Made by a program: the position numbers and the translations under genes
NCBI GenBank assembly: GCA_003104995.1
Contig: PQAO01000032.1
Location: forward strand, 1-64,000
DNA: 64,000 nt
Source of the DNA: Dehalococcoidia bacterium
GTDB taxonomy: Bacteria > Chloroflexota > Dehalococcoidia > Tepidiformales > Tepidiformaceae
Direction: 5' to 3'
The notes under the pieces: model-generated
What the model saw: the letters and a program-made list of their open reading frames with translations, nothing else
What the model was told of the DNA's origin: nothing
Database searches by the model: none
Shown here: positions 9,534 to 17,630 of the stretch, one piece after another
How positions within the stretch are numbered: the first letter of the stretch is position 1
Layout of the letters: the number at the start of each line of letters is the position of its first letter

Positions 9534-10316
9534 TTGAACACCCTTCGTACCAACGGGCGCACCCCCGCCGCCGTCACAACTACCGCCCGCACCGGCCGCG
9601 GCCAGAATCCCATCCGGATCGTCCTGGTTGATGACCATGCCGTCATCCGCCAGGCCCTTCGCATGCTCCTCGAAAGCCAGCCCGAGCTCGAGGTCGTCGC
9701 CGATGTCGAAAACGGCCGCGAAGCTGTCCAGGCTGTCGAACGCCTCCAGCCCGATGTCGTCCTCATGGATGTCGTCATGCCCGGCCTCAATGGCCTCGAA
9801 GCCACCCGCCAGATCCGCCGCTCCTGTCCGGCCACCCGCGTGGTCATGCTCAGTGGCTTTGTCGATGAGGATCAGCTCCTCGATTCCATCCGCTCTGGCG
9901 CTTCCGGCTACATCATCAAAAAGTCCGACGTCAGCGAGCTCGTCCTCGCCATCCAGACCGTCCATCGCGGCAACAGCTACTTCTCCAGTGCCCTCAGCGA
10001 GGGCTTCGACCTTGCCGAGGTCCTCTACCAGGCCAAGCGCTCCGATCAGCGCACCGGTGTCGATACGCTCACCAGCCGCGAACGCGAAGTCCTCCAGCTC
10101 ATCGCCGAGGGTTTCACCAACCAGGGCATCGCCAACGAGCTCTACATCAGCGTCAAAACCGTCGAAGCCCACAAAGCCCACATCATGGCCAAGCTCCACG
10201 CCCGCAACCGCACCGACCTCATCCGCTACGCCATCCGCAAGGGTATCGTCCGCCTCGAAAGCGTCGAGGAAGCCGAGCGCATGCTCACCAGCGTCACCGG
10301 CGCCGTCGCCAGCTGA
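9534..10316 (+). CDS. NarL/LuxR-family response regulator
   Basis: The 260-residue regulator has a short basic leader, then a receiver domain (about 28-145) with an intact acidic pocket (VDDH), phospho-acceptor Asp79 in VVLMDVVMP and Lys in YIIKKSD. A LuxR helix-turn-helix follows at about 175-240 (LTSREREVLQLIAEGFTNQGIANELYISVKTVEAHK). The TTG start has GAGGAG eight bases upstream. Sitting directly before flbD-motA-motB, with a similar upstream dyad, it is a plausible motility regulator, but no partner kinase gene is adjacent. A strong terminator follows. Confidence 0.93.
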   Translation: MNTLRTNGRTPAAVTTTARTGRGQNPIRIVLVDDHAVIRQALRMLLESQPELEVVADVENGREAVQAVERLQPDVVLMDVVMPGLNGLEATRQIRRSCPATRVVMLSGFVDEDQLLDSIRSGASGYIIKKSDVSELVLAIQTVHRGNSYFSSALSEGFDLAEVLYQAKRSDQRTGVDTLTSREREVLQLIAEGFTNQGIANELYISVKTVEAHKAHIMAKLHARNRTDLIRYAIRKGIVRLESVEEAERMLTSVTGAVAS

Positions 10317-10338
10317 ACCCTCCTCTCGCTCAGGCCAG

Positions 10339-10374
10339 GAAGCCCGGTCTCTGACCGGGCTTCTTCGTGTTTTT
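10339..10374 (+). terminator. intrinsic terminator after the response regulator
   Basis: An 11-bp perfect stem, GAAGCCCGGTC with GACCGGGCTTC around TCT, is followed by TTCGTGTTTTT. Confidence 0.9.
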
Positions 10375-10398
10375 GGACCTCGCCGCCTGTCCGATTCA

Positions 10399-10458
10399 GG
10401 GGATCACCCCGTGCGGAGTGAGGGGTGATCCCCCCGCCGGATGGGTCTTCCCCGATAA
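10399..10458 (+). promoter_or_regulatory. paired G/C dyads upstream of the flbD-mot operon
   Basis: GGGGATCACCCC (10399-10410) and GGGGTGATCCCC (10422-10433) are exact reverse complements separated by 11 bases, so they form a 12-bp inverted repeat. GGGTCTTCCCCGATAA follows at 10443-10458; its CCCGATAA resembles a sigma-28 -10 element (GCCGATAA), but I see no TAAA -35 at the right distance. An operator or promoter for motility genes is the likely role. Confidence 0.45.
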
Positions 10459-10519
10459 CCCCGCTACACGCGCTTCCCTACCCTGAACCCACCCGAAATT
10501 GGGATCAGGCCGGTACCCG

Positions 10520-10720
10520 ATGATCCAGCTCACCCGTATCGATGGCACTGCCTTCTACCTCAACCCCGACCTCATCGAGGTGATGGAAGCGACCCACGAT
10601 ACCCACCTCACCCTCACCAACGGCCACCGTTACGTTTGTGCCGAGGCCCCCGCCATCATCATCGAGCGCATCGCCGAGTTCCGCCGGATGAGCATGGGCG
10701 CCATCCGCAGGAGCGCCTGA
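10520..10720 (+). CDS. flbD: flagellar protein FlbD
   Basis: The 66-residue protein matches the FlbD family: MIQLTRIDG opening, F-Y-L-N-P-D-L-I-E centre, and a T-LTNGHRYVCAE hairpin. FlbD is a small cytoplasmic protein found beside motA/motB in many Gram-positive-type flagellar operons; its exact job is unclear. The ATG is chosen because the family begins MIxLTRxxG, although the ribosome site is weak. Its stop overlaps the motA start by one base. Confidence 0.9.
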   Translation: MIQLTRIDGTAFYLNPDLIEVMEATHDTHLTLTNGHRYVCAEAPAIIIERIAEFRRMSMGAIRRSA

Positions 10721-11517
10721 TGGATCTCGCGACCCTCATCGGGCTCATCCTCGCCATTGTCGGCATCGTCGGAGGCAACGTCCTCGAGGGCGGTAACCCC
10801 GCAGCTCTCATCAACCTCCCCGGCTTCATGATCGTCATCGTCGGAACGCTCGGCGCCGTAATGATCTCCCAGCCGCTCGCCGTCATGATCGGCCTCCCCA
10901 AGTTCATCCTCAAAGCCTTCCTCGGCGGCGAAAAGCACAACTCCGCCGAGACCGTCGACCTCTTCGTCAACATGGCCGATAAGGCCCGCCGCGAAGGGCT
11001 CCTCGCCCTCGAAGCCGATGTCGACAACATCCACGACGGCTTCACCCGCAAGGGTGTCCAGCTCATGATCGATGGCACCGACCCCGAACTCCTTCGCGAA
11101 ATCATGGAGATCGAGGCCGAGTCCATGAAGCACCGCCACGAAGGTAACTTCGCCGCCCTCGAGTTCATGGGCGGCATCGCCCCAACCATCGGTGTCCTCG
11201 GCGCCGTCATGGGACTCATGGGTGTCATGGCCCACCTCGATGAGCCCGAGCACATCGGTCCCGGCATCGCCACCGCCTTCGTCGCTACCTTCTACGGCGT
11301 CTTCACGGCCAACGTTCTCTGGCTCCCCCTGGCCGGTAAGCTCAAGAACAACTCGAAGAATGAAATCCACGCCCTCAACGTCGTCATCGAAGGCCTGATG
11401 TCCATCCAGTCCGGCGACAACCCCCGCATCGTCCGCGAAAAGCTCGAAGGCTTCCTCCAGCCCAGCGAACGCCGCAAAGGCGACGACTCCGGCGAAGCCC
11501 GCAAGGAGGCCGCGTGA
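10720..11517 (+). CDS. motA: flagellar stator protein MotA
   Basis: The 265-residue inner-membrane protein forms the ion channel and torque generator with MotB. Four hydrophobic helices are visible (about 4-24, 32-50, 155-180 and 185-205), with a long cytoplasmic loop between the second and third carrying charged residues that contact FliG. The MotA signature GGIAPTIGVLGAVMGLM is intact. It starts at an ATG overlapping flbD and overlaps motB by four bases. Whether it uses H+ or Na+ is not decided. Confidence 0.95.
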   Translation: MDLATLIGLILAIVGIVGGNVLEGGNPAALINLPGFMIVIVGTLGAVMISQPLAVMIGLPKFILKAFLGGEKHNSAETVDLFVNMADKARREGLLALEADVDNIHDGFTRKGVQLMIDGTDPELLREIMEIEAESMKHRHEGNFAALEFMGGIAPTIGVLGAVMGLMGVMAHLDEPEHIGPGIATAFVATFYGVFTANVLWLPLAGKLKNNSKNEIHALNVVIEGLMSIQSGDNPRIVREKLEGFLQPSERRKGDDSGEARKEAA

Positions 11518-12266
11518 GCCGCAAAGCCCCCGAGCCCGAAAAACCTGAAAACCACGAACGCTGGATCGTCAGCTACGCCGACATGGTGACGCTGCTCTTC
11601 GCCCTCTTCGTCGTCCTCTACGCCACCAGCGACGCCAACCCCCAGAAGCTCCAGTCGGTCCGCCACTCGATCGACCAGGCCTTCAGCATCGGCGTCCTCC
11701 AGGGGAGCAACGGCGCCTCGCCCGTCTTCAACAGCGGCGGCGGGCTCACTCCCTCCATTAGCGAGATCAAGTCCAACCACCTCGCCGGCCTCACCGAGAC
11801 CCTCAACGGGTTCGCCAGCGCCAACAACATCGAAGGCAAGATCCAGGTTCGCAGCGACGCTGACTCCATCACCATCAGCCTCGCCGATAACCTCCTCTTC
11901 GATTCCGGCAGCGCCGACCTTAAGCCCGGCAGCCAGGATGTCCTCGTCCTCGTCGCTTCCGCGCTCAAGGGCCTCCCCAACGAGATGCGCATCGAAGGCC
12001 ACACCGACGACATTCCCGTCAACAGCCCCGACTTCGCCACAAACTGGGAGCTCTCCGCCGCCCGCGCCTCCCGCGTCCTCCGCTTCCTCAGCGAGCAGGG
12101 CGGCCTCGATGCCGGCAATCTCTTCCTCGCGGGCTACGCCGATACCCACCCGGTCGGCGATAACGCCACTCCCGAAGGCCGCGCCCTCAACCGCCGCGCC
12201 GATATCGTCATCCTCTACCCCACCCTGGAAGACCTCCAGCAATCACTCGCGGGCACAGGCAGGTAA
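11514..12266 (+). CDS. motB: flagellar stator protein MotB
   Basis: The 250-residue partner of MotA has one N-terminal transmembrane helix with the essential ion-carrying Asp23 (SYADMVTLLFALF), a plug and linker region, and a C-terminal OmpA-like peptidoglycan-binding domain (about 110-240). The domain shows GHTDDIPVN, N-W-E-L-S-A-A-R-A and the terminal N-R-R-A-D-I-V-I-L. It anchors the stator to the wall. GTG start overlapping motA. Confidence 0.95.
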   Translation: MSRKAPEPEKPENHERWIVSYADMVTLLFALFVVLYATSDANPQKLQSVRHSIDQAFSIGVLQGSNGASPVFNSGGGLTPSISEIKSNHLAGLTETLNGFASANNIEGKIQVRSDADSITISLADNLLFDSGSADLKPGSQDVLVLVASALKGLPNEMRIEGHTDDIPVNSPDFATNWELSAARASRVLRFLSEQGGLDAGNLFLAGYADTHPVGDNATPEGRALNRRADIVILYPTLEDLQQSLAGTGR

Positions 12267-12269
12267 CCG

Positions 12270-12800
12270 ATGTTCAACGACAAGAAAGTCCTCGCCGGCG
12301 GCGCCGTCCTCTTCGCCGCTGCCTTCTGGTTCTACATCAAGCCCAACTACATGGACCCCAAGCCGCCGGTCGTCTACACGGCCGAACAGATCGCCGAGGC
12401 CCCCCGCCCCACCGTCATTCTCGGCAAGCCCATCCCGGGCGGCCACAGCGCCACAAACGCCCCCGATGGCCTCATCCTCAACTTGAAAGCCCCCGCCAGC
12501 GCCCCCAACTACGTCAAGGCCATCATCGCCCTCGAGTTCGAGCCCGAAGACCCGCCCTGGGTCGGTGCAAAAGGCCCCGCACTTGAAGCCAGGAACGCCC
12601 ACTTCGCTGAAGAACTCCAGCCCGAAATGCACAAGATCCTCGATGCCGTCGCCACCGTCGTCGGCTCGAAATCCGCCGATGAGGTCTCTACCACCGAAGG
12701 CCGCGAACAGCTCAAGGCCCAACTCATCGAGGCCATTAACCACCACCTGCCCGGCCACAAAGTCGAGCAAATCTACTTCGAAACCTTCATCACCCAGTGA
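12270..12800 (+). CDS. fliL: flagellar basal body-associated protein FliL
   Basis: The 176-residue single-pass membrane protein has an N-terminal helix (about 8-25) and a periplasmic-side domain with the FliL pattern. That pattern is a strand of L-N-L-K-A-P, then Y-V-K-A-I-I-A-L-E-F, the helix ending A-V-A-T-V-V-G-S-K-S-A-D-E-V, and the closing V-E-Q-I-Y-F-E-T-F-I-T-Q. FliL rings support the MotAB stator. It lies three bases after motB. Confidence 0.88.
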   Translation: MFNDKKVLAGGAVLFAAAFWFYIKPNYMDPKPPVVYTAEQIAEAPRPTVILGKPIPGGHSATNAPDGLILNLKAPASAPNYVKAIIALEFEPEDPPWVGAKGPALEARNAHFAEELQPEMHKILDAVATVVGSKSADEVSTTEGREQLKAQLIEAINHHLPGHKVEQIYFETFITQ

Positions 12801-12809
12801 GGCGTCGCC

Positions 12810-13898
12810 ATGTCCGACCCGAATGAAGTCCTCGGCCAGCTCCTCTCACCTGCCCAGGCGGCCACCCTCGACGCCGCGGGACGCCAGGTCTGGACGACCG
12901 CGGCTGCCGCCCTCGAGTCGCTCCATGGCGCCGCCCCGTCCCTCACCGGCCTCGATGGACGGCTCGTCATGCCTGACGAGATCACCGGCGAATTTGGCCG
13001 CCCCCACCTCACCGTCCCCTTCGAGCTTTCCACCAACCAGGACCAGGCAGCCACCGCCTACCTGGTCATCGAGACCGACTCCGCGGCCGCCTATCTCGAG
13101 TCGCAGGCCGATAACCCCGACGACCAGGAACAACAGACGATTGTCATCGCCTCGACCATCCTCGGCCAGGTCCTCCAGTCGCTCAACAACGCGGTGTTCG
13201 GCCGCTCCGATGCCGGCCTTGTCGTGGCCATCGACGACACGACAGCCAACTCCATGCCGGTAATCCTCCAGGCCCTGGATGACCCCTGCCTCCTGCTTCG
13301 CGGAACGCTCTCCGGCGCCCACGAGCTTCCGCTCGCGCTCGTCCTCCCCGGCACCTTCCTCGACATCATGGCCGGCGCCATGGAAAGTGCCATCGCAGTT
13401 GCAGCCGTGGATGCCTCCCTGGAATCCCCGCCGGCTACCGAGGCATTCTCGCTGGGCCTCACTCAAGAAGAACTCGAAGCAGCCGAACTCCTCGATATGG
13501 AGATCCCGTCTGATTCAGCATCGTCCTTCGCTGCCCCCGAGCCGCCGCCCCTGCCCCGCGAACCCACCCCGATAGGCCCCGCTGCTTCCCGCGCCCGTTT
13601 CGCTCCCGTGGGCGAGGCGCCCGCGCCCACCGCCCGCAGCGGCATCGACCTCCTCGCCGGCCTCCAGATGAATGTAACGGTGGAGCTCGGCCGCACCGAA
13701 CTCACCGTCTCCGAGGTCCTCGGCCTGGGCCCTGGCTCTGTCATCGAGCTCGACCGCCTCGCCGGTGAACCGGTCGATATCCTCGTCAACGACCGGCTCA
13801 TCGCCCGGGGCGAAGTCGTCGTGGTCGACGAAAACTTCGGCATCCGCGTTGTCGAAGTCGTCCGCCGTGGCGTCGAGCAGGAGGAGCGCGTCGGGTGA
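12810..13898 (+). CDS. fliY: flagellar switch protein FliY/FliN with CheC-like N-domain
   Basis: The 362-residue protein has an N-terminal region of about 200 residues resembling the CheC/FliY fold, a proline-rich linker (about 230-270), and a C-terminal SpoA/FliN domain. The FliN signature is clear: ELTVSEVLGLGPGSVIELDR, then G-E-P-V-D-I-L-V-N and R-G-E-V-V-V-V-D. It forms part of the cytoplasmic C-ring. I do not see the E-x-x-N phosphatase motif of CheC, so CheY-P phosphatase activity is doubtful. No fliM lies beside it, which is unusual. Its end overlaps fliO. Confidence 0.85.
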   Translation: MSDPNEVLGQLLSPAQAATLDAAGRQVWTTAAAALESLHGAAPSLTGLDGRLVMPDEITGEFGRPHLTVPFELSTNQDQAATAYLVIETDSAAAYLESQADNPDDQEQQTIVIASTILGQVLQSLNNAVFGRSDAGLVVAIDDTTANSMPVILQALDDPCLLLRGTLSGAHELPLALVLPGTFLDIMAGAMESAIAVAAVDASLESPPATEAFSLGLTQEELEAAELLDMEIPSDSASSFAAPEPPPLPREPTPIGPAASRARFAPVGEAPAPTARSGIDLLAGLQMNVTVELGRTELTVSEVLGLGPGSVIELDRLAGEPVDILVNDRLIARGEVVVVDENFGIRVVEVVRRGVEQEERVG

Positions 13899-14515
13899 AC
13901 GACCCGAAGACTCGCAAGCGGCTCACCTGGATTGCCGCCGTCGCAGGCGTCATGCTCTGCGCGCTCCTCTTCATATCGACGTTCGCTCCGTCCGGACCGT
14001 CCGTCGCCGACAGCCCTGTCCTCCGCCCGGCCGACACGACCTCGCTCACCGGCAACCCCGGCGCCGCCTCTGATCAACCCCCCGCCGGCGATGCGAACGG
14101 GTTCAGCCTGGGCGGCGGCGAGCTTGTTTCGCTGGCCTGGCGGCTTGGGCTGGTCATCATCATTATTGCCGTCTCCATCGTCGGCCTCCGCTGGTGGGGG
14201 CGGAAGGCCGCGGGCCCACGCAGCACAACGGGCTTCCTCCGCGTCATTGATACCCTCGCCATCAGCAACGGCCGCACCATTCACCTCGTCGCGCTCGGCG
14301 ATCGCGTCATCGCCGTCGGTGCCACCGCCCAGCAGCTCACCCTCCTCAACGAGCTCTCCGAAGACGAAGCCCTCCGCGTCCTCGCCGATTCGTCGACTGC
14401 CTCCGAGCAGCCGCTCAGCCAGTTCGCCGCCGAGCTCTTCCAGTCGATGCGCAGGGGCTCCCAGCGCACCCCGGGACACCGCTCCGAGGCGGTCATCGGC
14501 CTCGATCCGGACTGA
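13895..14515 (+). CDS. fliO: flagellar export protein FliO
   Basis: The 206-residue protein has an N-terminal hydrophobic signal/anchor (about 10-29), a low-complexity spacer, a second transmembrane helix (about 78-100, LAWRLGLVIIIIAVSIVGL), and a small cytoplasmic beta domain with the FliO pattern V-I-D-T-L-A-I-S-N-G-R-T-I-H-L-V. FliO assists assembly of the FliP-FliQ-FliR export gate. GTG start with a four-base overlap with fliY. The next gene follows after a 172-bp gap with its own dyads. Confidence 0.8.
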   Translation: MNDPKTRKRLTWIAAVAGVMLCALLFISTFAPSGPSVADSPVLRPADTTSLTGNPGAASDQPPAGDANGFSLGGGELVSLAWRLGLVIIIIAVSIVGLRWWGRKAAGPRSTTGFLRVIDTLAISNGRTIHLVALGDRVIAVGATAQQLTLLNELSEDEALRVLADSSTASEQPLSQFAAELFQSMRRGSQRTPGHRSEAVIGLDPD

Positions 14516-14572
14516 CCCGCGACCCTACAGGCATGCCCCCTCGCCACTCAGCGCTCCGCCCCCGACGAATCC

Positions 14573-14634
14573 GGGGATGCCCCCGCCACACCCTGAGGGT
14601 TTCGTTCCCGGCCGAGGGGGATTCCCCCAATATT
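14573..14634 (+). promoter_or_regulatory. G/C dyads upstream of fliP
   Basis: GGGGATGCCCCC (14573-14584) and GGGGGATTCCCCCAATATT (14616-14634) lie in the only sizeable gap of the flagellar cluster. The second resembles the GGG-N4-CCCC-(A/G)ATA element upstream of the response regulator and flbD, and sits 54 bp before the fliP start. Confidence 0.4.
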
Positions 14635-14687
14635 GAGCACAGACCGCCGAACCTACGCTGGACCCCACTTCCTCTCCGGGGGCCCGC

Positions 14688-15482
14688 GTGGGATTTCGCC
14701 AGCACATCCGCCCCAATAGAAGGCGCCGGCTCCTCCTCGTGCTCGCCGTCCTCGGCCTCGCGCTGGTCACTCTCACCGGTTGCGTCGCCCAGACGACTAC
14801 CACCGGTCAGCCCGCCCAGGCCGCCGGCCCGGCGATCAACGCCCAGGACCCCCAGAACGTCTCCTCCGCGATCCAGCTCCTCCTGCTCATCACCGTCCTC
14901 TCGCTTGCTCCGGCCATCCTCGTCATGGTCACGTCGTTCACCCGCATCATCGTCGTCCTCTCGTTGGTCCGGAATGCCATCGGCATCCCCCAGCTCCCGC
15001 CGAACCAGGTGCTCATCGGGCTCGCCATCTTCCTCACCGCCTTCGTCATGGCGCCGGCCATCAAGACCATCAACGAGGAAGCCGTCCAACCGTACCTCAA
15101 CGGGACCATCACCCAGCAGGAAGCCTACAACCGCGGCGAGACTCCGCTCCGCGCCTTCATGCTCAAGCAGACTCGTGAACAGGACCTCGGCCTCTTCCTC
15201 AAGCTCAGCAATACGCCCAAGCCGCAGACCGTCGACGACGTCCCCACTTACGTCCTCGTCCCTGCCTTCACCATCTCCGAACTCAAGACCGCCTTCCAGA
15301 TGGGCTTCGTGATGTTCGTCCCCTTCCTCATCATCGACCTCATCGTCTCATCCGCCCTCCTCAGCATGGGCATGATGATGCTCCCGCCGGTCATCGTTTC
15401 GCTCCCGTTCAAGATCCTCCTTTTTGTCCTGGTCGATGGCTGGTACCTCATCGTCGGGTCGCTCGTCGGGAGCTTCGCATGA
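14688..15482 (+). CDS. fliP: flagellar export gate protein FliP
   Basis: The 264-residue inner-membrane protein is the core of the type III export gate. The family pattern is intact: T-S-F-T-R-I-I-V-V-L-S-L-V-R-N-A-I-G, P-P-N-Q-V-L-I-G-L-A-I-F-L-T-F, and the C-terminal F-L-I-I-D-L-I-V-S-S-L-S-M-G-M-M. FliP carries a cleaved signal peptide; here it ends in an exact lipobox, LTGC, at about residues 29-32. The GTG start lacks a strong ribosome site. The stop overlaps fliQ. Confidence 0.95.
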   Translation: MGFRQHIRPNRRRRLLLVLAVLGLALVTLTGCVAQTTTTGQPAQAAGPAINAQDPQNVSSAIQLLLLITVLSLAPAILVMVTSFTRIIVVLSLVRNAIGIPQLPPNQVLIGLAIFLTAFVMAPAIKTINEEAVQPYLNGTITQQEAYNRGETPLRAFMLKQTREQDLGLFLKLSNTPKPQTVDDVPTYVLVPAFTISELKTAFQMGFVMFVPFLIIDLIVSSALLSMGMMMLPPVIVSLPFKILLFVLVDGWYLIVGSLVGSFA

Positions 15483-15748
15483 ACGAGGCAGTCGTCCTGG
15501 GCCTCATGAAGGAAGCCCTCACCGTCTCCCTCCTCGTCGGCGCGCCGATCCTCGCAACTACCCTCGTCATCGGCGTCGTTGTCAGCATCATCCAGGCCGT
15601 CACCCAGGTGAACGAGGCCACCCTCACCTTTGTCCCGAAACTGATCGGCGTCTTCGTTTCTATGCTCATCTTCGGCCCCTGGATGATGGGCACCCTCCTC
15701 GACTTCTCCGCCGGCCTGTTCGCGAACATGGCCAGCTACGGGCGCTGA
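15479..15748 (+). CDS. fliQ: flagellar export gate protein FliQ
   Basis: The 89-residue two-helix membrane protein has the full FliQ pattern (A-L-x-V-S-L-L-V-G-A-P, V-S-I-I-Q-A-V-T-Q-V-N-E-x-T-L-T-F-V-P-K). It packs around FliP in the export gate. It overlaps fliP by four bases and precedes fliR by four bases. Confidence 0.97.
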   Translation: MNEAVVLGLMKEALTVSLLVGAPILATTLVIGVVVSIIQAVTQVNEATLTFVPKLIGVFVSMLIFGPWMMGTLLDFSAGLFANMASYGR

Positions 15749-15752
15749 ACCG

Positions 15753-16532
15753 ATGGAACTCACCCTCTCGCCGCAGTTCACCTACGCCTTCCTCCTGCTG
15801 CTCCTCCGCACCTCCGCCATGCTCGTCTCCGCCCCGCTCCTCAACCACAAGGGCATCCCCGCCTACACCAGGGTCGGCTTCGCCGTGTTCATGGCGCTTG
15901 TCCTCGTCCCGCTCCAGGCCAACACCATGCCGGCCCCGCCCGAGCAGTTCGGCACGCTCGTCGACCACGCCCTCCGCGAGACCCTGTTCGGGCTCGCCCT
16001 CGGACTGGTGATGAACGTCATCTTCATCGGCCTGCAGATGGCTTCCCGCGTGATCGGCCTCCAGATGGGCTTCGGCCTCGGCGCCGTCTTCGACCCCATC
16101 ACCGGCACCGAATTCGGCGCCTTCGACCAGTTCTACTCCCTGCTCGTGACCCTCGTGTTCTTCACCATCAACGGCCACCACATGGTGGTGCAGACCCTGG
16201 CTGAAACCACCAGTGCCATCCCCCTTGGCACCTTCGACCCCTTCGCCATGAACCCGTCGGGGATCACCGCCCTCGTCGCAGGGCTCACCGTCACCGCCGT
16301 TCGCCTGGCCATGCCCGTGATGGCCGCGCTCACCCTCACCGATGTTGGCATGGGCATCGTCTCGCGCACGGTCCCCCAGATGCAGGTCCTCATCGTCGGC
16401 GCCCCGATCAAGATCGGTATTGGCGTGCTCGTCCTCGGCGCCGCGCTTCCCGCCACCATGACCCTGATGAACGGCGTGCTCGGCTCGTCCCTCGCCGGCT
16501 CCAGCCAGATCCTCCTCGGGAGTTCGCGCTAA
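15753..16532 (+). CDS. fliR: flagellar export gate protein FliR
   Basis: The 259-residue protein has six hydrophobic segments and the conserved GLQMGFGLGAVFDPITG stretch of FliR near residues 105-121. It completes the FliP5-Q4-R1 gate and contacts FlhB, whose gene starts at the next base. Confidence 0.96.
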   Translation: MELTLSPQFTYAFLLLLLRTSAMLVSAPLLNHKGIPAYTRVGFAVFMALVLVPLQANTMPAPPEQFGTLVDHALRETLFGLALGLVMNVIFIGLQMASRVIGLQMGFGLGAVFDPITGTEFGAFDQFYSLLVTLVFFTINGHHMVVQTLAETTSAIPLGTFDPFAMNPSGITALVAGLTVTAVRLAMPVMAALTLTDVGMGIVSRTVPQMQVLIVGAPIKIGIGVLVLGAALPATMTLMNGVLGSSLAGSSQILLGSSR

Positions 16533-17630
16533 ATGGCAGGCGAAAAGACTGAGGCCCCAACTCCAAAACGGCTCCACGACGCCCGCAAGAAGGGCAACGT
16601 CGCGAAGAGCGAAGAGGTCGTCCAGATCGGCGCTCTCCTGGTCGCCGTCGTCGGCATCCGCTTGCTGGGCCCCAGCCTCTGGTGGAACATGCGCGACCTC
16701 CTCCACGAGGGCCTCGGAAACCCCACCCACCAGGAGCTCACCCGCCAGAGCGCCCAGCGGTACGGCCGCGATACCTTCCAGCACGCCCTCATCGCGCTCC
16801 TCCCGCTCCTTGGCCTCATCGCCATCGCTGGAGTCCTGTTCAACCTCGCTCAGACCGGCATTCTCTTCAGCGGCGCCGGCCTCAAACCCAACTTCTCCCG
16901 GGTTAACCCCGGCGCGGGTGCCAAGCGGATTATTTCGCCCGAGGGCCTCGTCCGCCTGGGCAAGTCCCTCTTCAAGTTCGCCATCGTCGGCGTCGTCGTC
17001 TACCTTACCCTCGCCGCCCAGATGGCCGAGATAGCCTCCCTCGCCCAGTTCGGCGTTCCCGACGCCACCGGCCGGCTCGCCAAACTTGGTTTTGATATCG
17101 CGATCCGTGCCGCCGCTGCCCTCTTCATCATGGCCCTCGCCGACTACGCCTGGCAGCGCCGCCAGCACCTCAAACGCCTGATGATGACCAAGGAAGAGCT
17201 GAAGCAGGAGACGAAGGAGAGCGACGGCGACCCCCAGATCAAGGCCGCCATCCGCCGGCGCCGCCAGCAGCTCATGAACCGCATGATCGCGGCCGTGAAG
17301 ACTGCCGATGTGGTCGTCACCAACCCCACCCACTTCGCCGTCGCTCTCAAGTACGACCCCGTCTCCATGCAGGCCCCCATGGTCATCGCCAAGGGCCAGG
17401 ACCACTTGGCCTTCCGCATTCGCGATGTCGCGATGAAGGCCGGCGTGCCGGTCCTCGAAGAGCCCCCCCTGGCCCGCGCCCTCCACAAGGCCGTCCCGAT
17501 TGGCCAGTACGTGCCCGCCAGCCTCTTCCACGCCGTCGCCGAAGTCCTCGCCTGGGTCTACGCCCTCCGCGCGAAGAAGCCGTTCACCCGCCGGCGCATG
17601 GCCGCCGCCAACCTGGGAGGTAACCTGTGA
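16533..17630 (+). CDS. flhB: flagellar export switch protein FlhB
   Basis: The 365-residue protein starts with the typical basic region K-T-E-A-P-T-P-K-R-L-H-D-A-R-K-K-G-N and has four transmembrane helices. Its cytoplasmic domain holds the autocleavage site NPTH at residues 264-267 (VVVTNPTHFAVALKYD). Self-cleavage between Asn and Pro switches export from rod/hook to filament substrates. The C-terminal tail after the domain is short. Confidence 0.97.
   Translation: MAGEKTEAPTPKRLHDARKKGNVAKSEEVVQIGALLVAVVGIRLLGPSLWWNMRDLLHEGLGNPTHQELTRQSAQRYGRDTFQHALIALLPLLGLIAIAGVLFNLAQTGILFSGAGLKPNFSRVNPGAGAKRIISPEGLVRLGKSLFKFAIVGVVVYLTLAAQMAEIASLAQFGVPDATGRLAKLGFDIAIRAAAALFIMALADYAWQRRQHLKRLMMTKEELKQETKESDGDPQIKAAIRRRRQQLMNRMIAAVKTADVVVTNPTHFAVALKYDPVSMQAPMVIAKGQDHLAFRIRDVAMKAGVPVLEEPPLARALHKAVPIGQYVPASLFHAVAEVLAWVYALRAKKPFTRRRMAAANLGGNL

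Noticed and set aside
10443-10458. Sigma-28 promoter at CCCGATAA
   Set aside because: The -10-like block is good, but no TAAA-type -35 lies at about 15 bp, so it is listed only as a dyad/regulatory element.
12810-13400. CheC phosphatase activity in the FliY N-domain
   Set aside because: The fold looks related, but I cannot find the E-x-x-N motif needed for CheY-P dephosphorylation.
15666-17531. A 621-codon open frame on the minus strand opposite fliQ-fliR-flhB
   Set aside because: It is rich in Gly, Asp and Glu, with no family match. It is the antisense reflection of GC-rich third-position codons in three certain flagellar genes.
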